Below, one piece after another: positions 9,001 to 17,684 of a DNA stretch of 64,000 bases (position 1 is its first letter; every line of letters begins with the position of its first letter). The notes under the pieces are model-generated. The model searched no databases. It saw nothing but the letters and a program-made list of their open reading frames with translations, and had not been told where the DNA came from. The DNA is taken from contig JABSRP010000034.1 of the NCBI GenBank assembly GCA_013215145.1, positions 1 through 64,000 of the forward strand, read 5' to 3'. The translations under genes were made by a program, and so were the position numbers. The DNA comes from Pseudobacteriovorax sp. Its GTDB lineage: Bacteria > Bdellovibrionota_B > Oligoflexia > Oligoflexales > Oligoflexaceae.

Positions 9001-9546
9001 AACGATTATTTAATTAAGAGAAATTCTGAAAGTGCCTCAGGAAATATAGACATAGTCTTTGGAATGAATGCATCTGAATGGGCTACGGCATCTAATGAAG
9101 TTATCATTCCCACCTCCGGCCTATATTTTTCTGGTTTTTCATCACCAAACTACTCAACAAGTCGATCTCATAGTTTCATCGCTTTTGGAGATATCAATTC
9201 CGACGGGAAGCAAGATGTTTTTATCGGACATAACAGTGGTGCAGGTGAAGTCTATGTATACCTTGGTCGGAGTCAAGGAGATTGGAGTTCTCTTGGTGCT
9301 GCCATAACCACATCTGAAGCAGACTTTAAGTTTGTTGGTGCAGATTCCTCCGATAGATTTGGTTCGTCTATTGATTTAGGAAATTTTGACGGAAATGCTG
9401 GCTTAGAGCTATTCTTTTCCGCACCCCTTGGTAATGGTAGCGCAGATAGCGCCTCAAACGCCGGTGATGCCGGCATCATCTATTTCACCTATCCAACAAA
9501 CCTCGACGATAGCGGCTTACAGATAAAGCTTCAAAATGAGTTCTAG
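6097..9546 (+). CDS. Large surface lipoprotein with Ig-like, Fn3-like and FG-GAP repeats
   Basis: 1149 residues. The N-terminus ends in a lipobox (YLSSC, Cys22), so it should be lipid-anchored. An acidic linker comes next, then a carboxypeptidase-regulatory-like beta domain (about 155-240, GNFAFILIPVGTHSFSF). Several bacterial Ig-like units follow (about 240-620, repeated 'VDTQAP/VDKTPA' starts), then a fibronectin-III-like unit (about 625-715). The C-terminal 420 residues hold about seven FG-GAP/integrin-type blades with calcium-loop cores: DVNNDGADDL, DYNGDNIDDL, DVDSDGYDDF, DIDGDGKNDY, DINSDGKQDV. FG-GAP repeats fold as a beta-propeller; roles in adhesion or carbohydrate binding are usual but unproven here. 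Start is the ATG at 6097 with a weak Shine-Dalgarno. Confidence 0.75.
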   Translation: MILAFFIRIISCVIGIAYLSSCDQVASPAQTFFFSESEDSEGCSLDQAPPPDPDSGTLQFSVEEDVDPCSLEGEVVGGDPLTIYETGEGEYAAEVPEGEQDIIVTAGTLEIQEEPEGGSLVNFQDNSRGIRLNGVSVNAGEVTNLETLEIPPMGRLKGGVRLFGQTNHALIQAVIPGTQFSAWTDATGNFAFILIPVGTHSFSFASDGYFPYTIDNVRVESGAVTSLETVFLFPRNGEAGQVVINNGDSFTNNPTVDVSIVGGGEAILMAISDEPAFVNVQPVVFNNTTTYTFDSTGDNQLFVKLINADGIETVISSSITVDTQAPTGSTIVEGEPLAVSSRLIQLVMQFVDDLTSVADIMVSENSDFTGASWQEFNEIINFIVSASDGSKTIYVKARNSAGNVSETSSVTTLIDVTAPEVSSLVLNPAIRDGFLNIGDASSAVAIIESIDGDGYDTVRYAAISASDTCDENVSFSSSAISSDDAALSDGGTFKICVALSDIANNPIAYGASANFVVDKTPASLPSFSISDSNGGSQSGFTDTLTVDVTINSCPADVSKILITESNGTPAASSITTTCSDAAGAFQHVFSDTIQGAKSLYLFTVDAAGNVSSTFQSTSITYDSVDPIISSVQLTELNSDSFRLSWTTNEPAIFQVDYGPISGSPSLQQSSLSYTSNHYATLTGLTSRQINYFTILATDRVGKTALTTEDNETTIGVTKSWHETLNHYLGGGHKGVVACDVNNDGADDLVVGETTETNVHIIFGGTGLVGSSFDIPTDTDVDIDGSSGDFGEFVYCLDYNGDNIDDLLVGIQREPVSLFLGPITADTNEASADVEFDDGGSGTLTKPTIGNFNGDAFDDVAVCIGNSCGIYLGSGTPASSPSPDLSISVTSSQHVYYTATAADVDSDGYDDFIVGNYNYDHNFVTDTGQVTVYRGGSTLNSTADYNFYGQAASHRASVFWSADIDGDGKNDYLIKRNSESASGNIDIVFGMNASEWATASNEVIIPTSGLYFSGFSSPNYSTSRSHSFIAFGDINSDGKQDVFIGHNSGAGEVYVYLGRSQGDWSSLGAAITTSEADFKFVGADSSDRFGSSIDLGNFDGNAGLELFFSAPLGNGSADSASNAGDAGIIYFTYPTNLDDSGLQIKLQNEF

Positions 9547-9889
9547 AAGATTATAAGTTCTGCAAGTAAACGAAATGCTATCATGTAATATTGACATCAT
9601 AAAATCCGTCAATCTTAGTAACTGGTCCCATTAAGTGCTGATGAGCGCGATCAACTCTATAGCATTACAGTAATATTACCTTTAATACGTCTTACAAAAG
9701 AGTTTACCAAAACGTGGTTGCAGTAGGAAAACTAGAGTACCCTCGTAAGTAATTGTATATATGTTGTTTTTCGACTCAAAATACTATTAAAAATTTTTTT
9801 CCCAGAATTGCAATAATCCAACTCTTGAAATGTCTTCCAATTGATTGAAAGACTGACTTCTTTTTTTAAAAACTAATTAGGAACCTATT
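9547..9889. other. Intergenic stretch, no gene seen
   Basis: AT-rich spacer between two plus-strand genes. It holds a GTAATATTAC palindrome (9670-9679) and T-rich tracts just before the small secreted protein gene. No reading frame with a ribosome binding site, no RNA gene and no strong terminator was seen. Confidence 0.4.
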
Positions 9890-10237
9890 ATGAAAAAATT
9901 ATTATTAGCAATTAGTCTCTTTGCAGTAACATCCACTTCGGCGTTAGGCGCAAGCTTTAAGTTAGAGTTTGGTCCCGGAAAAATTGAAACGATCTACCCA
10001 ACAACGGGTAACGGTATTCGCTTGCAAGTCGACAAAACCACAGGGCCTTACTATGGAATTCCTGGTTGCCCTGCACTAGTTACTGTCGATATTACTCTTG
10101 AGCCAAGCCACCCCTTAAGAAAAGAAGTGTTTTCTTTGTTACTCACGGCATTTACCACACAGCACGCAATCGTTGTTGACGGTGACTGCACAGGAAATAA
10201 TTACATAAAAGCTTCTTCTGTTCGTATGGTTAAGTAG
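9890..10237 (+). CDS. Small secreted protein, unknown
   Basis: 115 residues with a textbook signal peptide (MKKLLLAISLFAVTSTSALGA). The mature part of about 95 residues is beta-rich and has two cysteines (in GIPGCPAL and VDGDCTGNN) that could form one disulfide, with a short conserved-looking start SFKLEFGPGKIETIYP. No family was recognised. RBS AGGAAC precedes the ATG by seven bases. It is followed by a 312-base spacer with a large palindrome. Confidence 0.6.
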   Translation: MKKLLLAISLFAVTSTSALGASFKLEFGPGKIETIYPTTGNGIRLQVDKTTGPYYGIPGCPALVTVDITLEPSHPLRKEVFSLLLTAFTTQHAIVVDGDCTGNNYIKASSVRMVK

Positions 10238-10308
10238 TAAGAGTTACAAGCAAGGCAACAAACCGTTGCCTGCTTCAACTTACCAGTTGGTCTCCCTATT
10301 TATCCTAC

Positions 10309-10375
10309 GATCAAACTTACCAGGCTGATAAAAAATCTCATTAACCAGCCACTGTACAACTGAAGCAATTAATCC
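10309..10375. repeat. Degenerate copy A of a ~67-bp direct repeat
   Basis: This segment begins GATCAAACTTACCAGGCTGA and ends AATCC. It aligns over its whole length with 10429-10496, which begins GATCAAACTTACGAAGCTGA. By eye roughly two thirds to three quarters of positions agree, with one-base indels. Copy A lacks the long flanking inverted arms of copy B and looks like an older, decayed unit. Confidence 0.65.
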
Positions 10376-10386
10376 GTTTCTTCGAT

Positions 10387-10538
10387 GGCTTTTACTTTTT
10401 GATATGTATTCTAGTCTTCTATCTAGGGGATCAAACTTACGAAGCTGACAAAAATATTTCAGAACACAACCACTGAACTGCTGAAGTGTTTGATCCCCTA
10501 GATAGAAGACTAGAATATATATCTCAAAGTAAATGCCA
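10387..10538. repeat. Long inverted repeat (perfect 30-bp arms, ~50 bp extended) enclosing copy B of the direct repeat
   Basis: The arms 10407-10436 and 10488-10517 are perfect reverse complements over 30 bases (left arm starts TATTCTAGTCTTC). Pairing continues outward to 10387 and 10538 with only about four mismatches. The 51-base loop (10437-10487) is the inside of direct-repeat copy B. It lies between two convergent genes, directly after the stop of the GH108 gene. It could be a very strong bidirectional terminator, a hairpin at mRNA 3' ends, or a small palindromic mobile element. No T-run follows either arm, which argues against a plain intrinsic terminator. Confidence 0.85.
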
Positions 10539-10549
10539 CACCAAGTCAG

Positions 10550-11734
10550 CTATTCTTCCGATCCACCCTCATATGCCTTAGCCGACCCCTCCTCATCCTC
10601 TAAATCATGGCCATTCAAACTAATAACTCCAGCAATGACATCTTGCATATAGTTCGATCGATTCAACCAACCACGCAGAAAAACCCTGAGTTTACTATTG
10701 TTATTGGCAATAGCATAGTAAAAGGCCGTTTGCTGATCCACGAACCAAGAGGCCTTTTCACTGACGGAGTCATTGGGGACATCACGTTCCATACGATCAA
10801 TGAAAATCTGAGCTCTACCGCCTCCCGAGTTCACCTCAGTGTTCATCACTGCCAGATTAAGAGGCCAGGGATACCTGTGAGGGCGGGTTAGCCAATAATC
10901 GTCTTTATATATCTCTAAAACTCTAGATTCAGGCATGGCGCAGACATCCGAATACCAACCATTTAGCCTCGCGCGTTCCGTGGTGATACCCATATAGGTA
11001 CGACCACCTGGATCATTGGGGTGATCTGAGCATCCTCCCTCCCAAGTTAGTATGTGTTTCATGACCCGTACGAAGTCTGCTTCCGAACGATAACTCTGTG
11101 GACGATCCCAGTGTGGCTGATAAATATAGCCTTGACGAAACCCACAATCTTCCAAACTCGCGGTTTCTAACTCAACAAAATAGTGATTACCCCCGGCATC
11201 TACAGCTAGATTAATCGTTCCTAAGATTTCGTCTGCCTCCACCTGACAAAGCTCACTACGATCCAATTGAGTACTATCCTCAAGGGATGCTTTAAACCAT
11301 GTACGACGTTTCGATTTGATAGAGTATTCAAACGGTTCGTCCACGCTATACGTGATATGATCTTTGAAAAAAAATCCATTTCTGAAAACACAACCTGCCG
11401 GTTTCTGTCTCAGGTTGATTTCGATATGACCCGCTTGCTCAGAACCTATAGAGGTAAAACGCAGGGTCTCCCCTTCTCGCAGTGAGCACTTTTGATTTTC
11501 GCTGAGGGTAGAACTTTGCGCCGTTGACACCTTATAAAACGTATTTCTCTGCACCGTTACCGTACCGCTTGTGACCACGAGCCCAAGTTGAGGAATAAAA
11601 TTATCCTCGGGTAGCTGATAGGACTCTTGATCTCTAGCCTCTAAATCTGATGCTATTTCGGGAATCGTCTCGTCAATGCCGCAACTCAAACATAGTCCGA
11701 TGGTTAATGAAAAAATCGAAAATTTTACTGTCAT
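10550..11734 (-). CDS. Lipoprotein with C-terminal GH108 muramidase-like domain
   Basis: 394 residues. The signal peptide ends in a lipobox (LCLSCG, Cys18). Two similar modules of about 75 residues follow (about 55-135 and 140-215), each with a central 'Cys-x-(V/L)-x-x-(D/G)-E' block and ending GCVFRNGFFF or DCGFRQGYIY; these look like small SH3-like domains. The C-terminal domain starts with HILTWEGGCSDHPNDPGG, the family signature of glycoside hydrolase 108 (N-acetylmuramidase), where the Glu of EGG is catalytic, followed by GITTERA and a helical remainder to about residue 370. Expected role: cleaving peptidoglycan from a lipid-anchored position, either own-wall remodelling or attack on other cells. 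The gene ends at a large palindrome. Confidence 0.85.
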   Translation of the reverse strand: MTVKFSIFSLTIGLCLSCGIDETIPEIASDLEARDQESYQLPEDNFIPQLGLVVTSGTVTVQRNTFYKVSTAQSSTLSENQKCSLREGETLRFTSIGSEQAGHIEINLRQKPAGCVFRNGFFFKDHITYSVDEPFEYSIKSKRRTWFKASLEDSTQLDRSELCQVEADEILGTINLAVDAGGNHYFVELETASLEDCGFRQGYIYQPHWDRPQSYRSEADFVRVMKHILTWEGGCSDHPNDPGGRTYMGITTERARLNGWYSDVCAMPESRVLEIYKDDYWLTRPHRYPWPLNLAVMNTEVNSGGGRAQIFIDRMERDVPNDSVSEKASWFVDQQTAFYYAIANNNSKLRVFLRGWLNRSNYMQDVIAGVISLNGHDLEDEEGSAKAYEGGSEE

Positions 11735-12044
11735 GGTTATCCTCCAATCTCACAACCCATGACACCTTCGGAATTCCTTTACCCAAAAATAAAGAGAATT
11801 GAACAAAAAGGTAGGCATTAGTTTTGGGCCTATAAATTGTTCAGTAATATTGAACGAAGGATTAGCCGTGATGATTAAAGCTAACTATCTGGAATTCCAA
11901 CATCACCCTTGACCTGGTCCGACTGCATGCTCTATGGGACATCTAAATTATTTATATAAGCATTAAGGATTAGATTGCGTGGCGCAATTGTGTTACAAAC
12001 TAGGTCGGAAACCTTAATTCTTTTGCATTTTCAAGACTTCACCT
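11735..12044. promoter_or_regulatory. Divergent promoter region with a small inverted repeat
   Basis: 310 bases between the start of the GH108 lipoprotein (leftward) and the lipase-like gene (rightward), so it must hold both promoters. ATTGCG (11974-11979) and CGCAAT (11983-11988) form an inverted repeat with a 3-base gap, about 55 bases before the lipase-like gene. It is operator-like; no regulator can be assigned. Confidence 0.35.
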
Positions 12045-13349
12045 ATGTTAACTCACTCAGCTATTATCTTCCGATTTTTCCTAGGTGTCCTACTCTTAAC
12101 ACCACTGTCTCTCGTTTATGGCAATTCTCTTATTGATGCCGTCCCTACTGAGACCTGCTTCATTAAAGGCCTCGAAGCGCCAGCTGGAGTCTGCGATCTA
12201 GGCGAAGGACTGTATGTCATTGGCGAATTTAGTGCGGAAAAACCAACCATAATTTTTATCCATGGCTGGATACCAACTTACGAACTTGGAGTGCCAGATT
12301 TTGTTAATGCTCAAGGCTGGCAACAAGAGGGTTTTAATACCGTGATTTATCGCTTTATTGAAGACGCCTTCGACGAAGGTGAAGGAGAAACCTGCCGCGC
12401 AGTGCCAGGATCTGTGCCAGTTCTAGGCGGTGTTTTACAAACGTCGTGCCCAAAATTCGCTGAACAACGAGTGTGGAACGCTGGAGGAATTACGGATCGA
12501 TTTGTTGACAATTACAAGACATTTTTCTCTGACAAACCCGACTATGACAAGGAAATTCGCTTTGTTGGCCACAGCCTAGGTGCGCAATTGGTTGCGTCTA
12601 CTGCGTTTGCTGTCCACAAGGAACCTACAATCAGCGTAAAACCGAAACGCGTCGAACTTATTGACCCCTATGTGGGTGATGAAGCCTTCGGTACCGGCTT
12701 GATACGGGGAGCGCTCTCACCATATTATCCAACAGAGATACTGGAGAATTCCGAGTGTCTCGATGCGGAGGTACGCACGGTATACTGCGCCGTAGAAAAC
12801 TGCCTTCTGTGGCTAAAAAGCAGGAGAGTAGGAATCGCTATCTATGGGTCTGTTTCCTCGCAGTTTTTTAGTTATGATTTGAGAGATAACTTCAACTATC
12901 AAGAATTTAGTAATAATTGGCTTTGTTCAAAATCGCTTTTCGGAGACTCTCCCCAATGCCTGGCACCTTCATTCTCGGTCGTCACTGCAAAGCATTTTTT
13001 CCCATTATTTTCCTATTTTTGGTCTATAAATGAAGCCATTCCTGAAAATGGGATCTCAGCGCGGACACCCACAGAAAACCTAATCACTCAAAAGATTTAC
13101 AGAAAACAAAGATCTAAGGGTAATTGGTGTAACCTTGAGAGAAGCATACCTTTCTGGGAGGAGGGTGGCCTCAATCACGTCTTTGGCATTAGCCGTTATG
13201 ATGGATCCATCGGTCGCGGGTATCAAGATACCACGGACAGCATCGATGACTTCGCCGAACGGTTGGTCAAGTATCTTGGTTTCAATAGGAATGACGCCAT
13301 TCAGTGCGGAAAAGCCATCTCCCTTAGTAATGATACCTTCACAGACTAG
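12045..13349 (+). CDS. Secreted alpha/beta-hydrolase (lipase-like)
   Basis: 434 residues with a signal peptide cut after about residue 26 (LVYG). The oxyanion-hole loop FIHGW is at 71-75 and the nucleophile elbow FVGHSLGAQ (Ser177) sits in a GxSxG motif. The acid is probably the Asp of VELIDPY (about 207), and a candidate catalytic His is in GLNHVFG near residue 380. The layout resembles pancreatic-lipase-type hydrolases, with a long cysteine-containing insert between acid and histidine (several Cys, probably disulfides). A secreted lipase or esterase is likely; the substrate is unknown. It is divergent from the GH108 lipoprotein and could be co-secreted. Confidence 0.75.
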   Translation: MLTHSAIIFRFFLGVLLLTPLSLVYGNSLIDAVPTETCFIKGLEAPAGVCDLGEGLYVIGEFSAEKPTIIFIHGWIPTYELGVPDFVNAQGWQQEGFNTVIYRFIEDAFDEGEGETCRAVPGSVPVLGGVLQTSCPKFAEQRVWNAGGITDRFVDNYKTFFSDKPDYDKEIRFVGHSLGAQLVASTAFAVHKEPTISVKPKRVELIDPYVGDEAFGTGLIRGALSPYYPTEILENSECLDAEVRTVYCAVENCLLWLKSRRVGIAIYGSVSSQFFSYDLRDNFNYQEFSNNWLCSKSLFGDSPQCLAPSFSVVTAKHFFPLFSYFWSINEAIPENGISARTPTENLITQKIYRKQRSKGNWCNLERSIPFWEEGGLNHVFGISRYDGSIGRGYQDTTDSIDDFAERLVKYLGFNRNDAIQCGKAISLSNDTFTD

Positions 13350-13422
13350 TAGAGTGAGTTTTTTTGGCTAATTATGATTTGATATAGACGGGTTCTATGC
13401 CTTTGGAAATAAGTATATCTCA

Positions 13423-15435
13423 TTAGCCAGCTTGCTTTTTAATGCCAATATTTTGGATCAATTCCCCAATTTTTCCTTTTTTGATGGGTTTCGGAATAAT
13501 ATGATCCATACCCGCATCTTTAGCTCGATTGACATCTTCTTCCATCACACTTGCCGTTAGGGCAATCACCACGGGCTCACCATAGACAGAGGGATTTGAT
13601 TTAATCTCTTGGGTAGCCTCATAGCCATCCATAACAGGCATATGACAATCCATCAAAATTAGATCGTAGGAATTTGATTTTGCATATTCTAGCGCAATTT
13701 TTCCGTTGTCTGCTATCGCAGCTATGATGCCGAGTTTTTCTAGATACCGCTGGGCCACAGCCTGATTAATCTTGTTATCTTCAACCAAAAGCACTGAGAT
13801 GCCATGTGACAACTCGATATTTACCACGGCCGATGGCTCAAGGACTGGTGTGTTGTCATACCTTGAATTTAATTTGACGAAAAATGTTGTTCCTTTAGTT
13901 AAAGCCGTCTCCACGGTAATATGTCCATTCATTTGTCTGACAATCGCGTTGACAATCGCTAACCCTAAGCCACTGCCACCATATATGCGAGTCGTAGACG
14001 AATCTGCTTGGGTGAAGCTTTCAAATAAATGCTGAACTTGATCATCCGCCATGCCTATACCACTGTCAGAAATCGTAAACATCAGATCACAGCGATCATC
14101 TGTTTCTTCTAATCGATTCAATTCGATGGACACCCATCCCCTTTCGGTGAATTTGATGGCATTGCTTATCAGATTCCCCAAAATCTGTTTTAATCGCACC
14201 TCATCGACTTCGATATTGGTTGGTACGTCATCACCAATTTTTAGTGTGATATCGATTGGCTTCGAAGCAGAGGCCACCTTGTACGTCTCATTGACAACTT
14301 GAAGGCAATGACGAATATTGAAAAAGCGAGATTCTAAAACCAGCTTACCAGCCTCAATTTTCGAAAAATCTAGAATATCGTTTATGACAGTGAGCAAGGT
14401 ATCACTGCTGGACTTCATGGTTTCCAATAGGGTCAACTCATCAGCTCCGGTAATTTTTTCTTCGAGAGCTGTCATCATACCCAAAATGCCATTTAGCGGC
14501 GTGCGAATCTCATGGCTCATATTTGCCAAAAATTCTGATTTATGGCGATTGGCAATCTCTGCTTACTTTCTTGCTTCTGTTAGCTTTTCTAAAGACTCGA
14601 CAAGTTCCGCTGTACGGAGCTGAACATGATTTTCTATGACCTGGTTCTTTCGTCGTAAGAATGTAATGACCGCATGAAGTAGGGACACGACAACAAACAC
14701 TAAAGTACATACAATAACTTGCATAAACGATAGATCTACTGCCAGAAAGCTAGTCGACCACTTGATGAAATGATCGATACGAATTCCGCCGAAGCGAATA
14801 AGATTCGAAAACTCTGTGTTACTATCACTCAAATCCAAACTGCCTTCCACAGGCATCAAGCCATCTGGCATTATAGAATAGGCTTTGACCTTTCGTAAAT
14901 CACTATCTAGAATGCCAATGTATTCATTTGGTAGATAGCCTTCACTGACAGGTGTGGTTAAATCCTCTACATCAAAAATCACACTGGCAAAACCTTTTTG
15001 TCCGTTACGGGAACGAACAAATTTAGAGAGAATCATCCGTCCTTGCTCTGCATCGAGGAGTTTGTTTGGCTCTAAATAGTCAAAGTATCCACAGTAATCA
15101 AATCCCACTGTATAAAATCCCTCTCCATTTGACGATGTCCAACAAATAGAATGCAGACTATGGGAGTCGATATAGTGCTGAACGAACTCTTGAAACTCGT
15201 CAATTTCTACAGATCCTGAGGCGGAAAACAGTCTTTCAACATCGCCCAATACCTCTTGACGCCTGTTGATCTCCTGGCGATAGGTCTGTTTATGACTGGC
15301 CGAGATGTATCGAGTGGATTCTTGCAGTTGATCAAAGGCACTCTTCTTTAGAAGCAACACTAGTGCAACCGTTACGCCACCGGAAACGATAAGCATCAGT
15401 AGGATTTGCTTTTTTAGATTTGTGTTAATACTCAG
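13423..15435 (-). pseudogene. Hybrid sensor histidine kinase, split by one in-frame TAA
   Basis: One continuous frame reads from about 15435 to 13423. The first part (to 14563) has a transmembrane segment, a periplasmic CHASE-like sensor region (ICWTSSNGEGFYTVG), a second membrane segment and a coiled linker ending TEARK. A TAA (14563-14565) follows, and the same frame resumes AEIANRHKSEFLANMSHEIRTPLNG: HisKA, then HATPase (SNAIKFTERG, DSGIGM, GGSGLGLAI), then a receiver domain (LILMDCHMPVMDGY). Family members usually read 'ARKQAE' here, so CAA to TAA is the likely change. The start is also odd: the first ATG (15396) lies within the first membrane helix, and the in-frame codon at 15433-15435, where MSIN would be expected, is CTG. 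It follows the equally broken solute-binding protein gene by four bases, which suggests one sensing unit that has been lost. Confidence 0.8.
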
Positions 15436-15439
15436 ATAG

Positions 15440-16897
15440 TTACCCCTTCTTAGACCAGTCTAGTTTGGATCTAATTAATTCGGGATAGTGACTTTGCAAG
15501 TATATCCACTGTTGTTTTTGCTTTTCCAATCCTTTAGAACTGGATAAAGCATTCCATTTAGATTTAAGTTTTCTCAAAATAAACTTCGGATCCACCTGCC
15601 CTTTCATTATCAAAATAAGCGCTTGCTGCAAAGAGTTCATATATTCTGCCTGGCCAATGAGATAGAGATCTGGAATGGCTTGCTTCATAGACTGTCGGTG
15701 CGCCTCAAGAAAACCAGAACCGTAAGTCTGTTGGATGGCTGCTTCCTTATAGTGCTCCTCGCGAAAGGGGTCGAAATACCCGCTAACTTTAGATACCGCC
15801 TTTGTCGAAATATCTGGAGAGCAAGCAAATAAGCAAAATAAGTAGGCTAATTCTTTCGCTTTAGACGACCGTGAGACCACGTAATTCCAGCCCCAGTTGA
15901 AACAAGGTGTCTAGAAACTCACTCCGTTTACAGCCCCTCCTGGAAGAGGTAAGAAAATCAAATCGTCTTTGATAGGAGAGTTTGCTGCTATCAAGTGCTT
16001 TTGTGTCCCACCCCACCCTAGGTTACAGTAGCTATTACCCTTAGCAAATGCCTTAAAATTATCAAAAAGGCCGTGTTCTAGCACACCAGGACTGAGATAA
16101 GATATCGTGTCTCTCATTTGCGAAGCGACTGCAATAGCCTCTTCGCTTGCAATATTGGGATTTAGATCTCTATCAAATGGAGGTAGGCCTTTTCCATACA
16201 GTCTTGATAGAAACTCCCAATGAAGATAGTCCTTGCTCCTAAATAGGTCACCGCCATACCTTCCTTTTTTAGCATCGTGAAAGTACATGATCTGTCGATC
16301 TAACTCCTCTCACGTCTTAGGTATGGCTAAATCGGTGCCATAGGCCTTTTTATAGGCCAATCTATGGTTTTCATCTTCGATCCATGACTTTCTTATGAAA
16401 AGTAGATAGGCATCACCATCTGTTTGTTAACCATAAAAGTTTTTTAAAAACGAATCGCTAATATTGTACAAATAGCTATCCTTATAGGGTTTCGGTTCGA
16501 ATAATCTTACGTACTTGTCCAATGGCTCGATGACATCTTCTTCAGCCAAACTAGGTAAAGAGAAACTAGGTGGTAAAGCGACATCAAAAAGATTTTTAGA
16601 GCTTGAAACCCTCTTCGCTAAAAGCATCTCCTCAGATATGTCGTTTAATGAGGCTTCACGCAGCATCACCTTTATGCCAGTGAGTGATTCAAAAGCATCC
16701 GCGACAGGTATAAGATTTCCCTTTGAGCCTTGAGGAAACAGAACCGTAATACTTTCGGTCTGTTCGCCAAGTCCACGGCTAGCATCCTTAATCAGATCAT
16801 TGATCGCGAGACTCTTGAGCTCTGAGTTTTGACCAAATGCAAATTTGGGAGCGAACACCGCCAACGCGGACTGGGCAATGAGATGGCGACGATTCAT
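15440..16897 (-). pseudogene. ABC-type solute-binding protein, broken by three in-frame stops
   Basis: A 485-codon frame from ATG 16897 (strong AGGAG seven bases upstream) to TAA at 15440. Stops interrupt it at codon 157 (TAA, 16427-16429), codon 196 (TGA, 16310-16312) and codon 329 (TAG, 15911-15913), with no frameshift. The translated pieces join into one extracellular solute-binding protein: signal with NRRHLIAQSALAVFAP, SITVLFPQGSKGN, then YLLFIRKSW and LAIPKT[stop]EEL where the family has PKTW-D/E-EL, then LGWGGTQKHLIA and FNWGWNYVVSRSS. The TGA is thus a Trp to stop change. Family role: periplasmic ligand capture for an ABC transporter or for a sensor kinase. No permease or ATPase gene is beside it; the next gene is a hybrid kinase, so sensing is the likelier original job. 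Not expected to be functional unless stops are read through. Confidence 0.85.
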
Positions 16898-17208
16898 ATT
16901 AAGACTCCTAGTGGGTAAACCTCTTCCCGGGATCGGAAAAATCTAGAACATGTTTAGATGATTCGGCCTCTTAAATCGTTGATAACTATTACTTTTTATG
17001 TCAAATTCGAACTGACTCAATAAGCTCATACCGAACGCGGTTTTATGTTTTTGTCTCTGTCAAGTCTTGACAATGGTTATGGTTGGTAAACCCAACCATA
17101 AACGAAAAAATACTTCTATCTTCTGAGAAAACATAGTTAATTGCAGCATTTTAGAACAAATATCAATTAGAGCTTTAGTCTCCGTTGGAAAATTCCGATA
17201 CTGCCTCC
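16898..17208. promoter_or_regulatory. Divergent regulatory region with a 10-bp inverted repeat
   Basis: This spacer separates the leftward solute-binding pseudogene from the rightward metal-cluster genes. TTATGGTTGG (17077-17086) and CCAACCATAA (17092-17101) form a perfect inverted repeat with a 5-base gap. A TTGACA box lies at 17067-17072, just before it. The symmetry fits an operator near a promoter; a clear -10 box was not seen. Confidence 0.5.
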
Positions 17209-17571
17209 ATGGGACGACTTATTGAAATCATTGGCCTTTTATATCTTAGTGTCAGCCTCATGGTATGCGCTATTCCGCGATGTGGCATGATTTTATCAAC
17301 GCTACAAAACGTCAATGTAAAGACCACGGAATTCAGCTGTCACGACGTTGAGGAAAGCACGAACGATCTGAGAGACGGAGGGATTTCGAGGGAAAATCCT
17401 TGTAAATGTGATCTACTCTCATTTATATCGACAGCACCAAATGAGCCCATAGTCTCTCATGAAAGCATAACCGTGATTGAGGATTTACTCTATAGCACGG
17501 CTTATCGCATCAGCTATGACTCAGTCAGTCTCATTCCATCGAGACCGCCTCCAAAAGCCTTCGTATCCTAA
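17209..17571 (+). CDS. Small membrane or secreted protein at head of metal cluster, unknown
   Basis: 120 residues from the ATG at 17209; a TTG at 17185 would add eight residues, and neither has a good ribosome site. A hydrophobic segment (about residues 5-22, IIGLLYLSVSLMVCAI) is followed by a Cys-containing region (FSCHDVE, NPCKCDLLS) and a Pro-rich end (SRPPPKAFVS). Small proteins of this shape occur beside heavy-metal efflux genes, but no named family was recognised. It precedes a His-rich lipoprotein gene by 113 bases on the same strand. Confidence 0.45.
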   Translation: MGRLIEIIGLLYLSVSLMVCAIPRCGMILSTLQNVNVKTTEFSCHDVEESTNDLRDGGISRENPCKCDLLSFISTAPNEPIVSHESITVIEDLLYSTAYRISYDSVSLIPSRPPPKAFVS

Positions 17572-17684
17572 CAAAAACGATACACTCTACCAAAAAAATT
17601 TCATTAATGGCTAACGCTTTCTTGTAACAAGTCGGGGTTGTTATGCACGAGTGCGTTCGCTCAAAACTTTAAGGGGACACTATT

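Noticed and set aside
9661..9680. TAATATTAC motif, the rolling-circle nick site of geminiviruses
   Set aside because: Short AT-rich palindrome without a Rep gene, loop structure or plasmid features nearby; chance is likely.
10387..10538. Integron attC site
   Set aside because: The GTT/AAC core boxes do not match the attC consensus, and no integrase or cassette array is present.
16490..16505. GGTTCGAAT-like tRNA T-arm sequence
   Set aside because: It lies inside the binding-protein pseudogene; no cloverleaf forms around it.
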